From: Jiangella anatolica
Lineage (GTDB): Bacteria > Actinomycetota > Actinomycetes > Jiangellales > Jiangellaceae
Direction of reading: 5' to 3'
Length of the DNA: 64,000 nucleotides
NCBI RefSeq assembly: GCF_003236295.1
Contig: NZ_POTW01000009.1
Coordinates: forward strand, 47,262-111,261
A program made the position numbers and the translations under genes. Positions 52,283 to 61,739 of the stretch are shown one piece after another. Position 1 is the stretch's first letter. The number at the start of each line of letters is the position of its first letter. The notes beneath the pieces are model-generated. The model was not told the origin of the DNA and ran no database searches. It worked only from the letters and a program-made list of their open reading frames with translations.

Positions 52283-53191
52283 GTGACCGATCTCGCGGTC
52301 TCCCACGACGACCTGCGACCGTTGATGTTCTCGGTGGCCTACCGCATGCTGGGCAGCGTCAGCGAGGCCGAGGACGTCGTGCAGGAGGCGTTCCTGCGCA
52401 TGTACCGGGCCGGCGAGTCCGGCACTCGCGCGGACAACCCGGAGGCGTACGCCACCACCGTCACGACCCGGCTGGCCATCGACGCGCTGCGCTCGGCCCG
52501 GCACCGGCGCGAGCGCTACGTCGGGGAGTGGCTGCCCGAGCCGCTGCTCGCCGTCGACGACGACCCGGCCCGCCGGGTCGAGGAGACCGAGACGATCTCC
52601 ACCGCGTTCCTCGTCGTGCTGGAGACGCTGTCGCCGCTGGAGCGGGCCGTGTTCCTGCTCCGCGAGGTGTTCGGCTACGGCTACGCCGAGATCGCCGCGG
52701 TGGTGGAACGCAGCGAGGCCAGCTGCCGGCAGCTGATGACCCGGGCGCGCAAGCACATCGACGAGCGGCGGCCCCGGTTCGAGCCGTCCGGCGACCGCCA
52801 CGACGAGCTGGCCAAGACGTTCCTCGCCGCGCTCCGGGACGGCGACGTCGGCGCGCTGGAGCGACTGCTCGCCGCGGACGTCGTCTTCCACGGCGACGGC
52901 GGCGGCAAGACCGCGGCGGTGCGCAAGCCGCTGACCGGCGCGCTGCAGGTGGCCCGGTTCCTGGCCAACCTCGGCCGCACCGGCGCCGAGCTGGGTGTCG
53001 TGCTGACGCCGGCGACGGTGAACGGCCAGCCGGGCACGCTGGTGACGGCGCCGGACGGGGATCTGCTCGGCGTGCTGTCGTTGACCATCGCCGACGGCCA
53101 CGTGGTCGGCGTGCACAACCAGATCAACCCCGACAAGCTGCACCACCTCGGCCCCGTCGGCGACCTGAACGCGCTGTTGAACCAGCGCTAG
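52283..53191 (+). CDS. ECF41 group RNA polymerase sigma factor with C-terminal SnoaL-like domain
   Basis: A 302-residue sigma factor from GTG 52283. Regions 2 (LMFSVAYRMLGSVSEAEDVVQEAFLRM) and 4 (LSPLERAVFLLREVFGYGYAEIAAVVERSEASCRQ) are followed by an NTF2/SnoaL-like domain. The three ECF41 hallmarks are present: WLPEP (83-87) in the linker, DGGGK (205-209) and NPDKL (282-286). In this group the C-terminal domain replaces a separate anti-sigma factor. The target is usually the adjacent oxidoreductase or epimerase gene, as here. Confidence 0.94.
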   Translation: MTDLAVSHDDLRPLMFSVAYRMLGSVSEAEDVVQEAFLRMYRAGESGTRADNPEAYATTVTTRLAIDALRSARHRRERYVGEWLPEPLLAVDDDPARRVEETETISTAFLVVLETLSPLERAVFLLREVFGYGYAEIAAVVERSEASCRQLMTRARKHIDERRPRFEPSGDRHDELAKTFLAALRDGDVGALERLLAADVVFHGDGGGKTAAVRKPLTGALQVARFLANLGRTGAELGVVLTPATVNGQPGTLVTAPDGDLLGVLSLTIADGHVVGVHNQINPDKLHHLGPVGDLNALLNQR

Positions 53192-53967
53192 GCCGGGTGG
53201 TTGCGGTCGAAGACGAGGCGCAGGCCCATCAGCGTGAGCCAGGGCTCGTGGTGCTGGATCGTCGCCGACTCGTCGAGCACCAGCGGCGCCAGGCCACCGG
53301 TGGCCAGCACCGTCACGCCGTCAAGGCCGACCCCGAGCTCGGCCGCCATCCGGGTGACCACACCGTCGACCTGGGCGCTGAAGCCGTACAGCGCGCCGGA
53401 CTGCAGCGCCTCGACGGTGTTCTTGGCGATGACCGAGCGGGGCCGGACCAGCTCGACCCGGCGCAGCTGGGCGGCGGCGTCGCGCAGCGCGTTCAGCGAC
53501 ACGTCGATGCCGGGGGCGATCGCGCCGCCGATGTACTCGCCGCGCGCCGAGACCACGTCGAACGTCGTCGCGGTGCCGAAGTCGACGATGATGCACGGCA
53601 GCCCCGTGCCGTACTTGTGCATGGCGGCCAGGGCGTTGACGATCCGGTCGGTGCCGACCTCGCGCGGGTTGTCCATGAGGATCGGCACGCCGGTCTTGAC
53701 GCCCGGCTCGACCAGCAGCGCCGGCACGTCGGCGAAGTAGCGCTGCGCGAGCCAGCGCATCTCGCGCTGCACCACGGGGACCGTCGAGCAGATGGCGACG
53801 CCGTCGATCGGCTCGTCGGTCCCCGCGAACAGCCCGCGCAGCAGCGCCATCAGCTCGTCGGTGGTGCGGGTGGAGACAGTGGCGACGCGCCAGTGGTGCC
53901 GTACCTCGAGGCCGTCGAGCAGCCCGATGACGGTCTCGGTGTTCCCGACGTCGATCGCCAGCAGCAT
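53188..53967 (-). CDS. coaX: Type III pantothenate kinase
   Basis: A 259-residue ASKHA-fold kinase for the first step of coenzyme A synthesis. Visible are the N-terminal phosphate loop LAIDVGNTETVIGL, DNPREVGTDRIVNALAA, VDFGTATTFD with the catalytic Asp, and GGAIAPGIDVSLNAL. It shares an operon with nadC (4 bases apart) and overlaps the convergent sigma factor gene by 4 bases. Confidence 0.97.
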   Translation of the reverse strand: MLLAIDVGNTETVIGLLDGLEVRHHWRVATVSTRTTDELMALLRGLFAGTDEPIDGVAICSTVPVVQREMRWLAQRYFADVPALLVEPGVKTGVPILMDNPREVGTDRIVNALAAMHKYGTGLPCIIVDFGTATTFDVVSARGEYIGGAIAPGIDVSLNALRDAAAQLRRVELVRPRSVIAKNTVEALQSGALYGFSAQVDGVVTRMAAELGVGLDGVTVLATGGLAPLVLDESATIQHHEPWLTLMGLRLVFDRNHPA

Positions 53968-53971
53968 GCCG

Positions 53972-54862
53972 CTAGTCCGCCTCGACGGCGACGAGATCCA
54001 GGCCGAGGTCCAGCGCCCGGACCGAGTGCGTCAGCGCGCCGGTGGACAGGTAGTCCACGCCGGTGGCCGCGTACGCGCCGGCCTGTGCGAGCGTCAGTCC
54101 GCCGCTCACCTCCAGCCGGGCCCGCCCGTCCACGGCCTTGACCGCCTCGAGCACGTCGTCGACGGAGAAGTTGTCCAGCAGCACGAGGCCGGCGCCGGCC
54201 TCCACGGCCTCGAGGGCGCCGTCGATGTCGTCGACCTCGATCTCGACGTGCACGTCCGGGTACGCCTGCCGGACCGCCTGGAACGCCGCCGTGATGCCGC
54301 CGGCCGCGGCGATGTGGTTGTCCTTGATCAGCGCCGACTCCGACAGCGTCGACCGGTGGTTGACGCCGCCGCCGACCCGCACCGCGTACTTCTCCAGCGG
54401 CCGCAGCAGCGGCGTGGTCTTGCGGGTGTCGCGGACGGCGGCGGACGTGCCGGCCAGCACGTCGGCCCAGGCCCGGGTGGCGGTGGCGATGCCGGACAGC
54501 CGGCTGGCCAGGTTCAGCGCCGTCCGCTCGGCCAGCAGCAGGTCGCGGGTGCGGCCGTGCACCGTCAGCACCTTGGAACCGGCCTGGACCTCGGCGCCGT
54601 CGGCGACGTGGCGTTCCAGCTCGACGCCGGGGTCGGTGGCGGCGAAGACGGCCTCGGCGACCGGCAGCCCGGCGAGCACGCCGGCCTCGCGGGAGCCGAG
54701 CACGGCGACGGCGCGCTGGCCGGGCGGGATGGTGGCCGCACTGGTCACGTCCTCGCCGCCGCCGAGGTCCTCCTCCAGGGTGGCCCGGGCCAGGTCCTCG
54801 ACGTAGCGAGGATCGAGACCCGCCTCGCGCAGCGCGAGTGTCACGGGCTCGGGCAGACTCAT
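53972..54862 (-). CDS. nadC: Nicotinate-nucleotide pyrophosphorylase (quinolinate phosphoribosyltransferase)
   Basis: A 296-residue type II phosphoribosyltransferase converting quinolinate and PRPP to nicotinate mononucleotide. Motifs: EEDLGGGEDVTSAATI, TALNLASRLSGIAT, RDTRKTTPLLRPLEKYAV and VNHRSTLSESALIKDNH, with EIEVDDIDGALEAV and LDNFSVDDVLEAV in the barrel. It follows nadB by 3 bases. No nadA gene is in the window. Confidence 0.97.
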   Translation of the reverse strand: MSLPEPVTLALREAGLDPRYVEDLARATLEEDLGGGEDVTSAATIPPGQRAVAVLGSREAGVLAGLPVAEAVFAATDPGVELERHVADGAEVQAGSKVLTVHGRTRDLLLAERTALNLASRLSGIATATRAWADVLAGTSAAVRDTRKTTPLLRPLEKYAVRVGGGVNHRSTLSESALIKDNHIAAAGGITAAFQAVRQAYPDVHVEIEVDDIDGALEAVEAGAGLVLLDNFSVDDVLEAVKAVDGRARLEVSGGLTLAQAGAYAATGVDYLSTGALTHSVRALDLGLDLVAVEAD

Positions 54863-54865
54863 CGG

Positions 54866-56521
54866 TTACTCCTTCATGGGCTCATATGTCGTCGTGAGCA
54901 CTCCGTCCGGATCCACGGCACTGACCAGGTGGCCACGCCAGCGGATGTCGTCCCGGTCCGGGAAGTCCTCACGCCAATGACCGCCACGCGTTTCCTCCCG
55001 CATGGCGGCATGCCGACCGAGCGTAACGGCCACGGTGTGCAGATTGGTCGTCTCCCACGAATCCGGGGTCATTCCGTCGCTGACGGGCTCGGCGGCGAGG
55101 CTCGCGAGCCGCGCGGCGAGCGTCGTCAGCGACGACTCCGAGCGCAGCACGCCGGCGCCGGCGGTCATCGCGGACTGCACGAACGGCCGGGCGTCGGCGG
55201 CGAGCAGGCCGACCGGGCCGTCCCGCTCGACGGGGTCGCCGGGATGCGCGTCGTCCAGCGACGACGCGAGGTCCTCGGCGATCCGGTGCCCCCACACGAG
55301 CCCTTCGAGCAACGAGTTCGACGCGAGCCGGTTGGCGCCGTGCACGCCGGTGCAGGACACCTCACCGCACGCGTAGAGCCCGGGCACGCTGGTGCGGCCG
55401 CGGCGGTCGGTGCGCACGCCGCCGCTGGCGTAGTGCTGGGCCGGCGCGACGGGCACGAGGTCGGTGGCCGGGTCGATGCCGTAAGAGCGGCAGCGCGCGA
55501 CGATGGTCGGGAACCGCTCCTCCAGGAACTTCTTGCCCAGGTGCCGCGCGTCGAGCCAGACGTGCTCGGCGCCGGTCTCGGCCATCGCCGTCATGACGCC
55601 CTTCGCGACGACGTCGCGCGGCGCCAGCTCGGCCAGCTCGTGCCGGCCCTTCATGAACCGGCGGCCCTCGACGTCGCGCAGGACGGCGCCCTCGCCGCGG
55701 ACCGCCTCGGAGATCAGCGGCTGCTGCCCCTTCGCCGACCGACCGAGCCACAGCACCGTCGGGTGGAACTGGACGAACTCCAGGTCGGCCACCTGGGCGC
55801 CGGCCCGCAGCGCCGCCGCGACGCCGTCGCCGGTGGAGACCGGCGGGTTCGTCGTCGACGCGTACACCTGGCCCAGGCCGCCGGTGGCCAGCACGACGGC
55901 CCGGCCGAGCGTCGCGCCGACGCCGCTCTGCGTGCCCTCGCCGATGACGTGCAGGACGACGCCGCAGGCCCGGCCGGTGGCGTCGGTGAGGACGTCGGTG
56001 ACCAGCGCATGCTCCACGACCTCGATCTGCGGGTCCTCGCGGACCGCGGCCAGCGCCTCCAGCAGCGCCCGGGAGATCTCCTTGCCGGTCTGGTCGCCGC
56101 CGGAGTGGGCGATGCGGTCGCGGTGGTGGCCGCCCTCCCGGGTCAGCGCGATCTCGCCGTTGGGCGTCCGCTCGAACTGCGCGCCGAGCTCGACCAGTTC
56201 GCGGACCCGCCGCGGGCCCTCGGTGACGAGCGTGCGGACGGCGGCCTCGTCGCACAGCCCGACACCGGCGACGAGCGTGTCGTGCAGGTGCTGTTCCGGG
56301 CTGTCCTCCGGGTCGAGCGCCGCGGCGATGCCGCCCTGCGCCCACGCGGTGGCGCTGTCGGAGAGCCGGGTCTTCGTCACCAGCAGGACCCGGCCGGCCT
56401 TGCGGGCCTCCAGCGCGGCGGTCAGTCCGGCGATGCCGCTGCCGACCACGACGACGTCGGCGGACACCGTCCAGCCGGGGGCCTCGGTGCGCATGCGGCG
56501 GGGGATGCGTAGGGCGGTCAC
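54866..56521 (-). CDS. nadB: L-aspartate oxidase
   Basis: A 551-residue FAD enzyme oxidising L-aspartate to iminoaspartate for NAD synthesis. The FAD loop is VVVGSGIAGLTAALEA, followed by GGIAAALDPEDSPEQH, EGGHHRDRIAHSGGDQTGKE, the capping-domain FMKGRHELAELAPRDVVAKG and the C-terminal substrate Arg in SCTGVHGANRLASNSLLEGLV-type sequence. GTG 56521 is the annotated start; ATG 56494 is possible. It lies 26 bases after panC. Confidence 0.96.
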   Translation of the reverse strand: MTALRIPRRMRTEAPGWTVSADVVVVGSGIAGLTAALEARKAGRVLLVTKTRLSDSATAWAQGGIAAALDPEDSPEQHLHDTLVAGVGLCDEAAVRTLVTEGPRRVRELVELGAQFERTPNGEIALTREGGHHRDRIAHSGGDQTGKEISRALLEALAAVREDPQIEVVEHALVTDVLTDATGRACGVVLHVIGEGTQSGVGATLGRAVVLATGGLGQVYASTTNPPVSTGDGVAAALRAGAQVADLEFVQFHPTVLWLGRSAKGQQPLISEAVRGEGAVLRDVEGRRFMKGRHELAELAPRDVVAKGVMTAMAETGAEHVWLDARHLGKKFLEERFPTIVARCRSYGIDPATDLVPVAPAQHYASGGVRTDRRGRTSVPGLYACGEVSCTGVHGANRLASNSLLEGLVWGHRIAEDLASSLDDAHPGDPVERDGPVGLLAADARPFVQSAMTAGAGVLRSESSLTTLAARLASLAAEPVSDGMTPDSWETTNLHTVAVTLGRHAAMREETRGGHWREDFPDRDDIRWRGHLVSAVDPDGVLTTTYEPMKE

Positions 56522-56547
56522 GCGCCACCAGCCTACGCCCGGGCGCG

Positions 56548-57384
56548 TCAGGGCAGGTCGACGGCGATGTTGTCGATCAGCCGGGTGGCGCCGGCGCGGG
56601 CGGCGACGAGCAGCCGGGCCGGACCGGACAGCGGCCCGGTGGCGAGGTCGTCGCCGCGCAGCTCCAGGTAGTCGACGTCGACGCCGGTCAGCTCGGCCCG
56701 GGCCGCGGCGAGGACGGCGTCCGGCCCGCCCGCCGCGGCGTCCGCGCCCGCCGTCAATGCCCTGGCCAGCGACGGTGCGGCGGCCCGCTCGTCGGCAGAG
56801 AGGTACAGGTTGCGGCTGGACAGCGCCAGCCCGTCGGCCTCGCGGACCGTCGGCACGCCGAGGATCTCGTACGGCAGGTCCAGGTCGGCGACCATGCGGC
56901 GGATCAGCGTGAGCTGCTGGTAGTCCTTCTCGCCGAACAGCGCGTAGTGCGGGACGGTGAGGTTGAGCAGCTTCGCGACCACGGTCAGCACGCCGGCGAA
57001 GTGCCCGGGCCGGACCGCGCCCTCCAGCTGCGTCCCCAACGGCCCGGGGTCGACGCGGACCAGCGGCTCGCCGTACGGGTACAGCTCCTCGGTGGCCGGC
57101 GCGAACACGACGTCGACGCCCTCGTCGGCGCAGGCGGCGAGGTCGGCGTCGAACGCGCGCGGGTAGCGGTCGAAGTCCTCGCCCGGGCCGAACTGCAGCG
57201 GGTTCACGAAGATCGTCACGATCACCGTGCCGTCGTCGCCGGCCTGCTCGCGGGCGGCGCGCATGAGGACGCGATGGCCCGCGTGCAGCGCGCCCATCGT
57301 CATGACGACGGCGGTCTCGTTCTCGCCCTGAGCGAGTGCCTCGGTCAGCTCGTCCCGGGTGCGGGCGACGATGGGGTCGGTCAC
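56548..57384 (-). CDS. panC: Pantothenate synthetase
   Basis: A 278-residue HIGH-type ligase joining pantoate and beta-alanine. [15 protein letters not shown] carries the ATP-binding HAGH (34-37), followed by [50 protein letters not shown] and the KMSKS-equivalent [12 protein letters not shown]. First gene of the panC-nadB-nadC-coaX operon. In many relatives a DUF2520 Rossmann-like gene lies directly upstream; here that gene is at 63170, separated by a 5.8 kb block. Confidence 0.97.
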   Translation of the reverse strand: MTDPIVARTRDELTEALAQGENETAVVMTMGALHAGHRVLMRAAREQAGDDGTVIVTIFVNPLQFGPGEDFDRYPRAFDADLAACADEGVDVVFAPATEELYPYGEPLVRVDPGPLGTQLEGAVRPGHFAGVLTVVAKLLNLTVPHYALFGEKDYQQLTLIRRMVADLDLPYEILGVPTVREADGLALSSRNLYLSADERAAAPSLARALTAGADAAAGGPDAVLAAARAELTGVDVDYLELRGDDLATGPLSGPARLLVAARAGATRLIDNIAVDLP

Positions 57385-57416
57385 GCCGCCACGTTACCGG
57401 GCCTCGCTACCGGGCC

Positions 57417-58421
57417 TCACCGGGTGACGACGGTCTGCACCTCCGCGACCGGCAGGTCGAACGTCGCCGACGTGGTCTGCGGGTCCAGCGGGCCCTGCGG
57501 CACGCCGTTGGCCGCCCACTCGATCGTCCACTCGCTCTCGGCCAGGACGTTCGTGACGGCGCCTGGCAGGTGCGCGCTGGACCGGGTGAACGTCAGCGCG
57601 CAGTCCGACGTGGCGCCGGACGTCCACTCGACGCCGTGGCCCGCACAGGAGACCGGAGCGGCGTCGCTGGCGGAGAAGTTCATGCCGGCCAGCGTGGCGT
57701 CGACCCGGGCCTCGTTCTCGCCGGCGGCCGCGTGCACCTCCAGCTGGACCGGGCCGTCGTCGAGCCACAGCCAGGTCGGCAGGTTGACGACGGTCGCGCC
57801 GTCGCCGGGGCGGCTCGGGTTCCAGGCGATCTGCGGGTCGGGCAGCTCGAGCTCGTCATAGGCGACCTGGACCAGGATCTCCGGCGGGATCGGCGGCACC
57901 GGGGCCGCCTCGCCCGGCTCGACGTAGACCGGCTCGAACTCGTTCTCGAACCAGTCGTTGGAGTACTCGATGAAGTCGTCGATGGGGCCGTCGTAGTCCG
58001 CGCTCGAACACACGCCGGACCACCAGCGGCCCTCGGTGTCATCCTTGTACGCCTCGTAGTTCGGGTACGGCGGGATCGACTCGCCGTCCGGGCCGCGGCC
58101 GCCGGTCCACTCGCCGCTCTGGACCATCTCGTAGTACTCCTGGCCGCTCCAGTCGGTGTTGAAGTAGCGGCACGGGGGCAGCACGACGACCGACTCGCCG
58201 GGGATCTCGTAGCCGTCGCCGCCGCCGGTGGTGCCCGAGCCCCACACCAGGATGGTGATGGAGCCGTCGCCGGACCCGCCCTCGGCGCCGCCTTCGTCGT
58301 CGCAGCTGCTGATGCCGCACCGCGGCGCCGGGTCGGCCGCCGCCGGTGGGACGGCGAGCGCGGCCAGGCCGGCGACGAGCAGGGCGGCGGCGCCGCAGAT
58401 GATCCCGTGTCGGTTCAGCAT
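57417..58421 (-). CDS. Secreted protein of an actinobacterial family of unknown function
   Basis: A 334-residue exported protein (signal peptide to about residue 30) from ATG 58421, eight bases after GAGGA. An acidic Gly-rich N-terminal segment is followed by a region rich in Trp/Tyr and acidic residues, then a beta-rich domain with VVNLPTWLWLDDG, CAGHGVEWTSGATSDC and LTFTRSSAHLPG, a pattern I associate with secreted actinobacterial proteins found next to small lipoproteins. Cysteines at CGISSC, CRYF, GVCSS and the CAGHG/SDC pair may form disulfides. It overlaps the lipoprotein gene by 7 bases. Function unknown. Confidence 0.75.
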   Translation of the reverse strand: MLNRHGIICGAAALLVAGLAALAVPPAAADPAPRCGISSCDDEGGAEGGSGDGSITILVWGSGTTGGGDGYEIPGESVVVLPPCRYFNTDWSGQEYYEMVQSGEWTGGRGPDGESIPPYPNYEAYKDDTEGRWWSGVCSSADYDGPIDDFIEYSNDWFENEFEPVYVEPGEAAPVPPIPPEILVQVAYDELELPDPQIAWNPSRPGDGATVVNLPTWLWLDDGPVQLEVHAAAGENEARVDATLAGMNFSASDAAPVSCAGHGVEWTSGATSDCALTFTRSSAHLPGAVTNVLAESEWTIEWAANGVPQGPLDPQTTSATFDLPVAEVQTVVTR

Positions 58422-59044
58422 GATGCGTCCTCGTCGAGTGTGTTCTCGTTGACCCGCCAGCCGTGGCCGTCGTTCGCCACGACGACGCGCATGGGGATGA
58501 CCGGGTTCTCGTCCAGTCCGTCCGGCGCCCGTTCCTCGCCGTCGTCGATCAGCACGACCTCGGAGCCGTCGACGCAGCCGCCGAGCACGACCAGCGCGTC
58601 GCTGCTCTCCTCGACGACCGGGGTGATGACCATCTGGCCGCCGTAGCGGATGCCGTTGTCGACCTGGTAGTCCAGCGACCGCTGGACGCTCTCGATGACC
58701 GGCCCGACCGCCAGCGCCGCGAGCTGCTCGCTGAGCCGCACCTCGGCCAGCGACCAGCGCCACTCGCGAGCGAACTCGACGTAGGCGGCCAGCGCGGCCT
58801 CCTCGGCGGGGCCGCCGGGCGGCGGCGTGACGATCGTGACCCCGGCCTCGGGGAACGCGTGCTCCGTCGGGCCGGGCGGCGGTTCCGACGGCTCCCCCGC
58901 GGGCGTCGTCGCCGGGCCTTCCGGTGCGGTCGTGGTCGCGTCGCTGAGGCCGGTGGGCTCTTCGCCACCGGTCTCGCCGCAGCCGGCCAGCGTCAGCGCC
59001 AGGGCGCACACCACCAGGCCGGCGGCTCGTGGACGGGCAATCAC
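58415..59044 (-). CDS. Small lipoprotein of unknown function
   Basis: A 209-residue lipoprotein from GTG 59044 behind GAGGAG. Lipobox TLAGC at 17-21, a Thr/Pro/Glu-rich linker, then a domain with AALAAYVEFAREWRWSLAEVRLS and SLDYQVDNGIRYGGQMVITPVVEE, which resembles NTF2-like small secreted domains. It ends in GGCVDGSEVVLIDD and WRVNENTLDEDASC. It is coupled to the secreted protein downstream, so the two probably act together at the cell surface. Confidence 0.75.
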   Translation of the reverse strand: MIARPRAAGLVVCALALTLAGCGETGGEEPTGLSDATTTAPEGPATTPAGEPSEPPPGPTEHAFPEAGVTIVTPPPGGPAEEAALAAYVEFAREWRWSLAEVRLSEQLAALAVGPVIESVQRSLDYQVDNGIRYGGQMVITPVVEESSDALVVLGGCVDGSEVVLIDDGEERAPDGLDENPVIPMRVVVANDGHGWRVNENTLDEDASC

Positions 59045-59153
59045 GCTTCGCGCTCCTCGCGGACCAGGTACGGACGGTCATGCGTGTGCCCGGCGGCAAC
59101 GTAACACAAATCCGCATGACAGCGCCAAGTGCTGCCGGTACTGTCCTGCGACT

Positions 59154-59948
59154 GTGCGCCTGTTCGCCACACTCGTCGTCCTCGGGTTCCGCCGCTGGTC
59201 GACGTACCGGCTGGCGACGGCCGCCGGCGCGTTCACGAACACGGTGTTCGGGCTGATCAAGGCGTCCATCATGGTCGGCGCGATCGGCGCGGCCGGCGGC
59301 GAGCTGGCCGGCTACGACGCGCGGACCGGCGCCACGTACGCGTGGCTGGTGCAGGCGCTCGTCGCCACCGTCAACGTGTTCAACTGGAGCGAGCTGGCGC
59401 TGCGCGTCCGCGACGGCGACATCGCCATCGACCTCGCCCGGCCGGTGGACCCGCAGCTGGCCTACCTCGCCGGCTTCGTCGGCCGCGCGATCCACCAGCT
59501 CATCCCGCGCGGCGGGCCGCCGCTGCTGGCCGGAGCGCTGGTCACCGGGCTGGCGCTGCCGTCGACGCCGCTGCCGTACCTGCTCGGCGCGGTGAGCGTC
59601 GTGCTGGGCGTCTGTGTGTCGTTCGGCGTCTGGTGGCTGGTGAACCTGTCGGCGTTCTGGCTGGTCGAGCTGCGCGGCGTGCTCACGCTGAACGTCGTGG
59701 CGATGGCGATCCTGTCCGGCCTGGCCATCCCGGTGCACTGGTTCCCGGACTGGCTGGCCACGCTGGCCGCGCTGACGCCGTACCCGTCGATCCTGCAGAC
59801 GCCGGTCGACATCGTCACGGCCCGGGTCGAGGGGACGGCGGCGCTCGGCGAGCTGGCGGTCCAGGTGGCCTGGCTGGCCGGCGTCCTGCTGCTCGGCCGG
59901 CTGGTGTTCGCCCGCGGCGCCCGCAAGCTGGTGGTGCAGGGTGGCTGA
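59154..59948 (+). CDS. ABC-2 type exporter permease (ABC2_membrane_6-like), subunit 1
   Basis: A 264-residue membrane protein with six predicted helices from GTG 59154. RLFATLVVLGFRRWSTYRLA starts the protein, LALRVRDGDIAIDLARPVDPQLAYL is the family's conserved cytoplasmic loop, and LTLNVVAMAILSGLAIPVHWFPDWL spans helices 4-5. It overlaps the second permease by 8 bases. Together with the ATPase at 60741 it makes a complete exporter of unknown substrate. Confidence 0.88.
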   Translation: MRLFATLVVLGFRRWSTYRLATAAGAFTNTVFGLIKASIMVGAIGAAGGELAGYDARTGATYAWLVQALVATVNVFNWSELALRVRDGDIAIDLARPVDPQLAYLAGFVGRAIHQLIPRGGPPLLAGALVTGLALPSTPLPYLLGAVSVVLGVCVSFGVWWLVNLSAFWLVELRGVLTLNVVAMAILSGLAIPVHWFPDWLATLAALTPYPSILQTPVDIVTARVEGTAALGELAVQVAWLAGVLLLGRLVFARGARKLVVQGG

Positions 59949-60744
59949 GTGCTGGCGTCCGTACCGGGTGCTGCTGGGCTCGCGGATGCGCGCGCAGACG
60001 GCGTACCGGCGCTCGTTCGTGTCCGACGTGCTGGGCAGCGTCGCGATCGGCGTGATGGAGTTCGCCGAGGTCTACATCGTCTTCGCCAACGTCGACGTGC
60101 TGGGCGAGCTGGACTTCGCCGCCGCCGCCCTGGTGTTCGCGCTGGCCAACCTCGGCTTCAGCCTCGCCGACCTGCTGGTCGGGCACGTCGACACCCTCCC
60201 GGTGTACCTGCGCGAGGGGACGCTGGACGCGTTCCTGCTCCGGCCGCTGCCGGTGCTGGCCCAACTGGTCACCAGCGACGTGTCGCTGCGCCGGCTCGGC
60301 CGGATCGGTGTCGCCGTCGTCGTCCTCGCGGTCGCGTTGCCACTCAACGACATCGAGTGGACGGCGGCCAGGGTCGCGCTGCTCGTGCTGACGCCGCTGA
60401 CCGCGGCCGCCATCTTCGCCGGGCTGTTCGTCTGCGCGGCGGCCGTGCAGTTCTGGTTGGTCGAGGGCGCGGAGGTCACCAGTGCCTTCACCTACGGCGG
60501 CTCCTACGCCTCGGCCTACCCGGCCAGCATCTTCAGCCTGCCGATGCGGCTGCTGTTCACGTTCGTCGTGCCGGCGGCGTTCGCCGCGTACCTGCCAGTG
60601 CTCGTGCTGCTGGACCTGCCCGGGCCCGCGGGCACGCCGCAGTGGCTGGGATGGTGCACGCCGCTGGCCGCCGTCGCCGTCTGGGCCGTCGCCCTGCTGG
60701 GCTGGCGGGCCGGACTTCGTCACTACACCGGGACGGGATCATGA
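59941..60744 (+). CDS. ABC-2 type exporter permease (ABC2_membrane_6-like), subunit 2
   Basis: A 267-residue six-helix protein from GTG 59941, overlapping subunit 1. The loop VDTLPVYLREGTLDAFLLRPLPVLAQL is the counterpart of the loop in subunit 1, so the two permeases form a related pair. TGA overlaps the ATPase ATG by 4 bases. Family members in Streptomyces sit in export systems of mostly unknown cargo. Confidence 0.88.
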   Translation: MAECWRPYRVLLGSRMRAQTAYRRSFVSDVLGSVAIGVMEFAEVYIVFANVDVLGELDFAAAALVFALANLGFSLADLLVGHVDTLPVYLREGTLDAFLLRPLPVLAQLVTSDVSLRRLGRIGVAVVVLAVALPLNDIEWTAARVALLVLTPLTAAAIFAGLFVCAAAVQFWLVEGAEVTSAFTYGGSYASAYPASIFSLPMRLLFTFVVPAAFAAYLPVLVLLDLPGPAGTPQWLGWCTPLAAVAVWAVALLGWRAGLRHYTGTGS

Positions 60745-61739
60745 CCGAGCCGATCATCCAGGTGCGCGACCTGCGCCGCGAGTTCGTCGTCAGGAGCCCG
60801 GCCGGGCGGCTGCGCCGCGCGCGCACTGTCGTCGCCGCCGTCGACGGGCTGACGTTCGACCTCGCCGAGGGTGCTGCCGTCGGCTACATCGGCGCGAACG
60901 GCGCCGGCAAGTCGACGACGATCAAGATGCTGACCGGGATCCTGGTCCCGACGGCGGGGACGGTGCGCACGTGCGGCCTGGACCCGGTGCGGCGCCGCCG
61001 CGAGCTGGCGCGGCAGATCGGCGTCGTGTTCGGCCAGCGCAGCCAGCTCTGGTGGGACCTGCCGCTGGCCGAGTCGTTCCGCGCGCTTGCCGCGATCCAC
61101 CGGCTGCCGGAGCAGAGCTGGCCGGCCCGCCGCGACGAGCTGGTGGACCGGCTGGACCTCGGCGGGTTCCTGGCGACGCCGGTGCGGCAGCTGTCGCTCG
61201 GCCAGCGGATCCGCGGCGAGATCGCGGCCGCGCTGCTGCACTCGCCCCGGCTGCTGATCCTGGACGAGCCGACGATCGGGCTGGACGTGCTGAGCAAGGA
61301 GCGGCTGCGCGTCTTCCTGGCCGAGCAGCGCGCGCTGCACGGCACGACGCTGCTGCTCACCACGCACGACATGGACGACGTGCAGCGGCTCACCGACCGC
61401 ATCCTGGTGGTCGACCACGGCCGCCTCGTCTACGACGGGACGCTGCCCGGGCTGTCCGCGCAGGTCGGCGCGGAACGCGTCATGGTCGTGGACCTGGTCG
61501 AGCCGCTGCCCGACCTCGGCGCCATCGACGGCGCCCGCCGCGTCGCCGTCGAGTCCGACGGGATGCGGCACCGGCTCGCGTTCACCCCGGAGCGGACGAC
61601 GGCGGGCGCGATCCTCGAGGCGATCGGCCGCCGCGGCCAGGTGCGCGACCTCGCCATCGAGGAACCCGACATCGAGGACGTCGTCCGCCGCCTCTACCTG
61701 GCCCAGGTCAGCGACGACGGTCCCGCAGCAGCACCATGA
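60741..61739 (+). CDS. ABC-2 type exporter ATP-binding subunit
   Basis: A 332-residue ATPase with Walker A GANGAGKST, Q-loop FGQRSQLWWDLP, the signature LSLGQRIRGE in place of LSGGQ, Walker B LLILDEPTIGLD and switch His in TTHDMDD. LSLGQ is usual in this subgroup. The C-terminal 100 residues form the regulatory extension of ABC-2 ATPases. Its end overlaps the remains of the convergent MFS gene by 32 bases. Confidence 0.92.
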   Translation: MTEPIIQVRDLRREFVVRSPAGRLRRARTVVAAVDGLTFDLAEGAAVGYIGANGAGKSTTIKMLTGILVPTAGTVRTCGLDPVRRRRELARQIGVVFGQRSQLWWDLPLAESFRALAAIHRLPEQSWPARRDELVDRLDLGGFLATPVRQLSLGQRIRGEIAAALLHSPRLLILDEPTIGLDVLSKERLRVFLAEQRALHGTTLLLTTHDMDDVQRLTDRILVVDHGRLVYDGTLPGLSAQVGAERVMVVDLVEPLPDLGAIDGARRVAVESDGMRHRLAFTPERTTAGAILEAIGRRGQVRDLAIEEPDIEDVVRRLYLAQVSDDGPAAAP

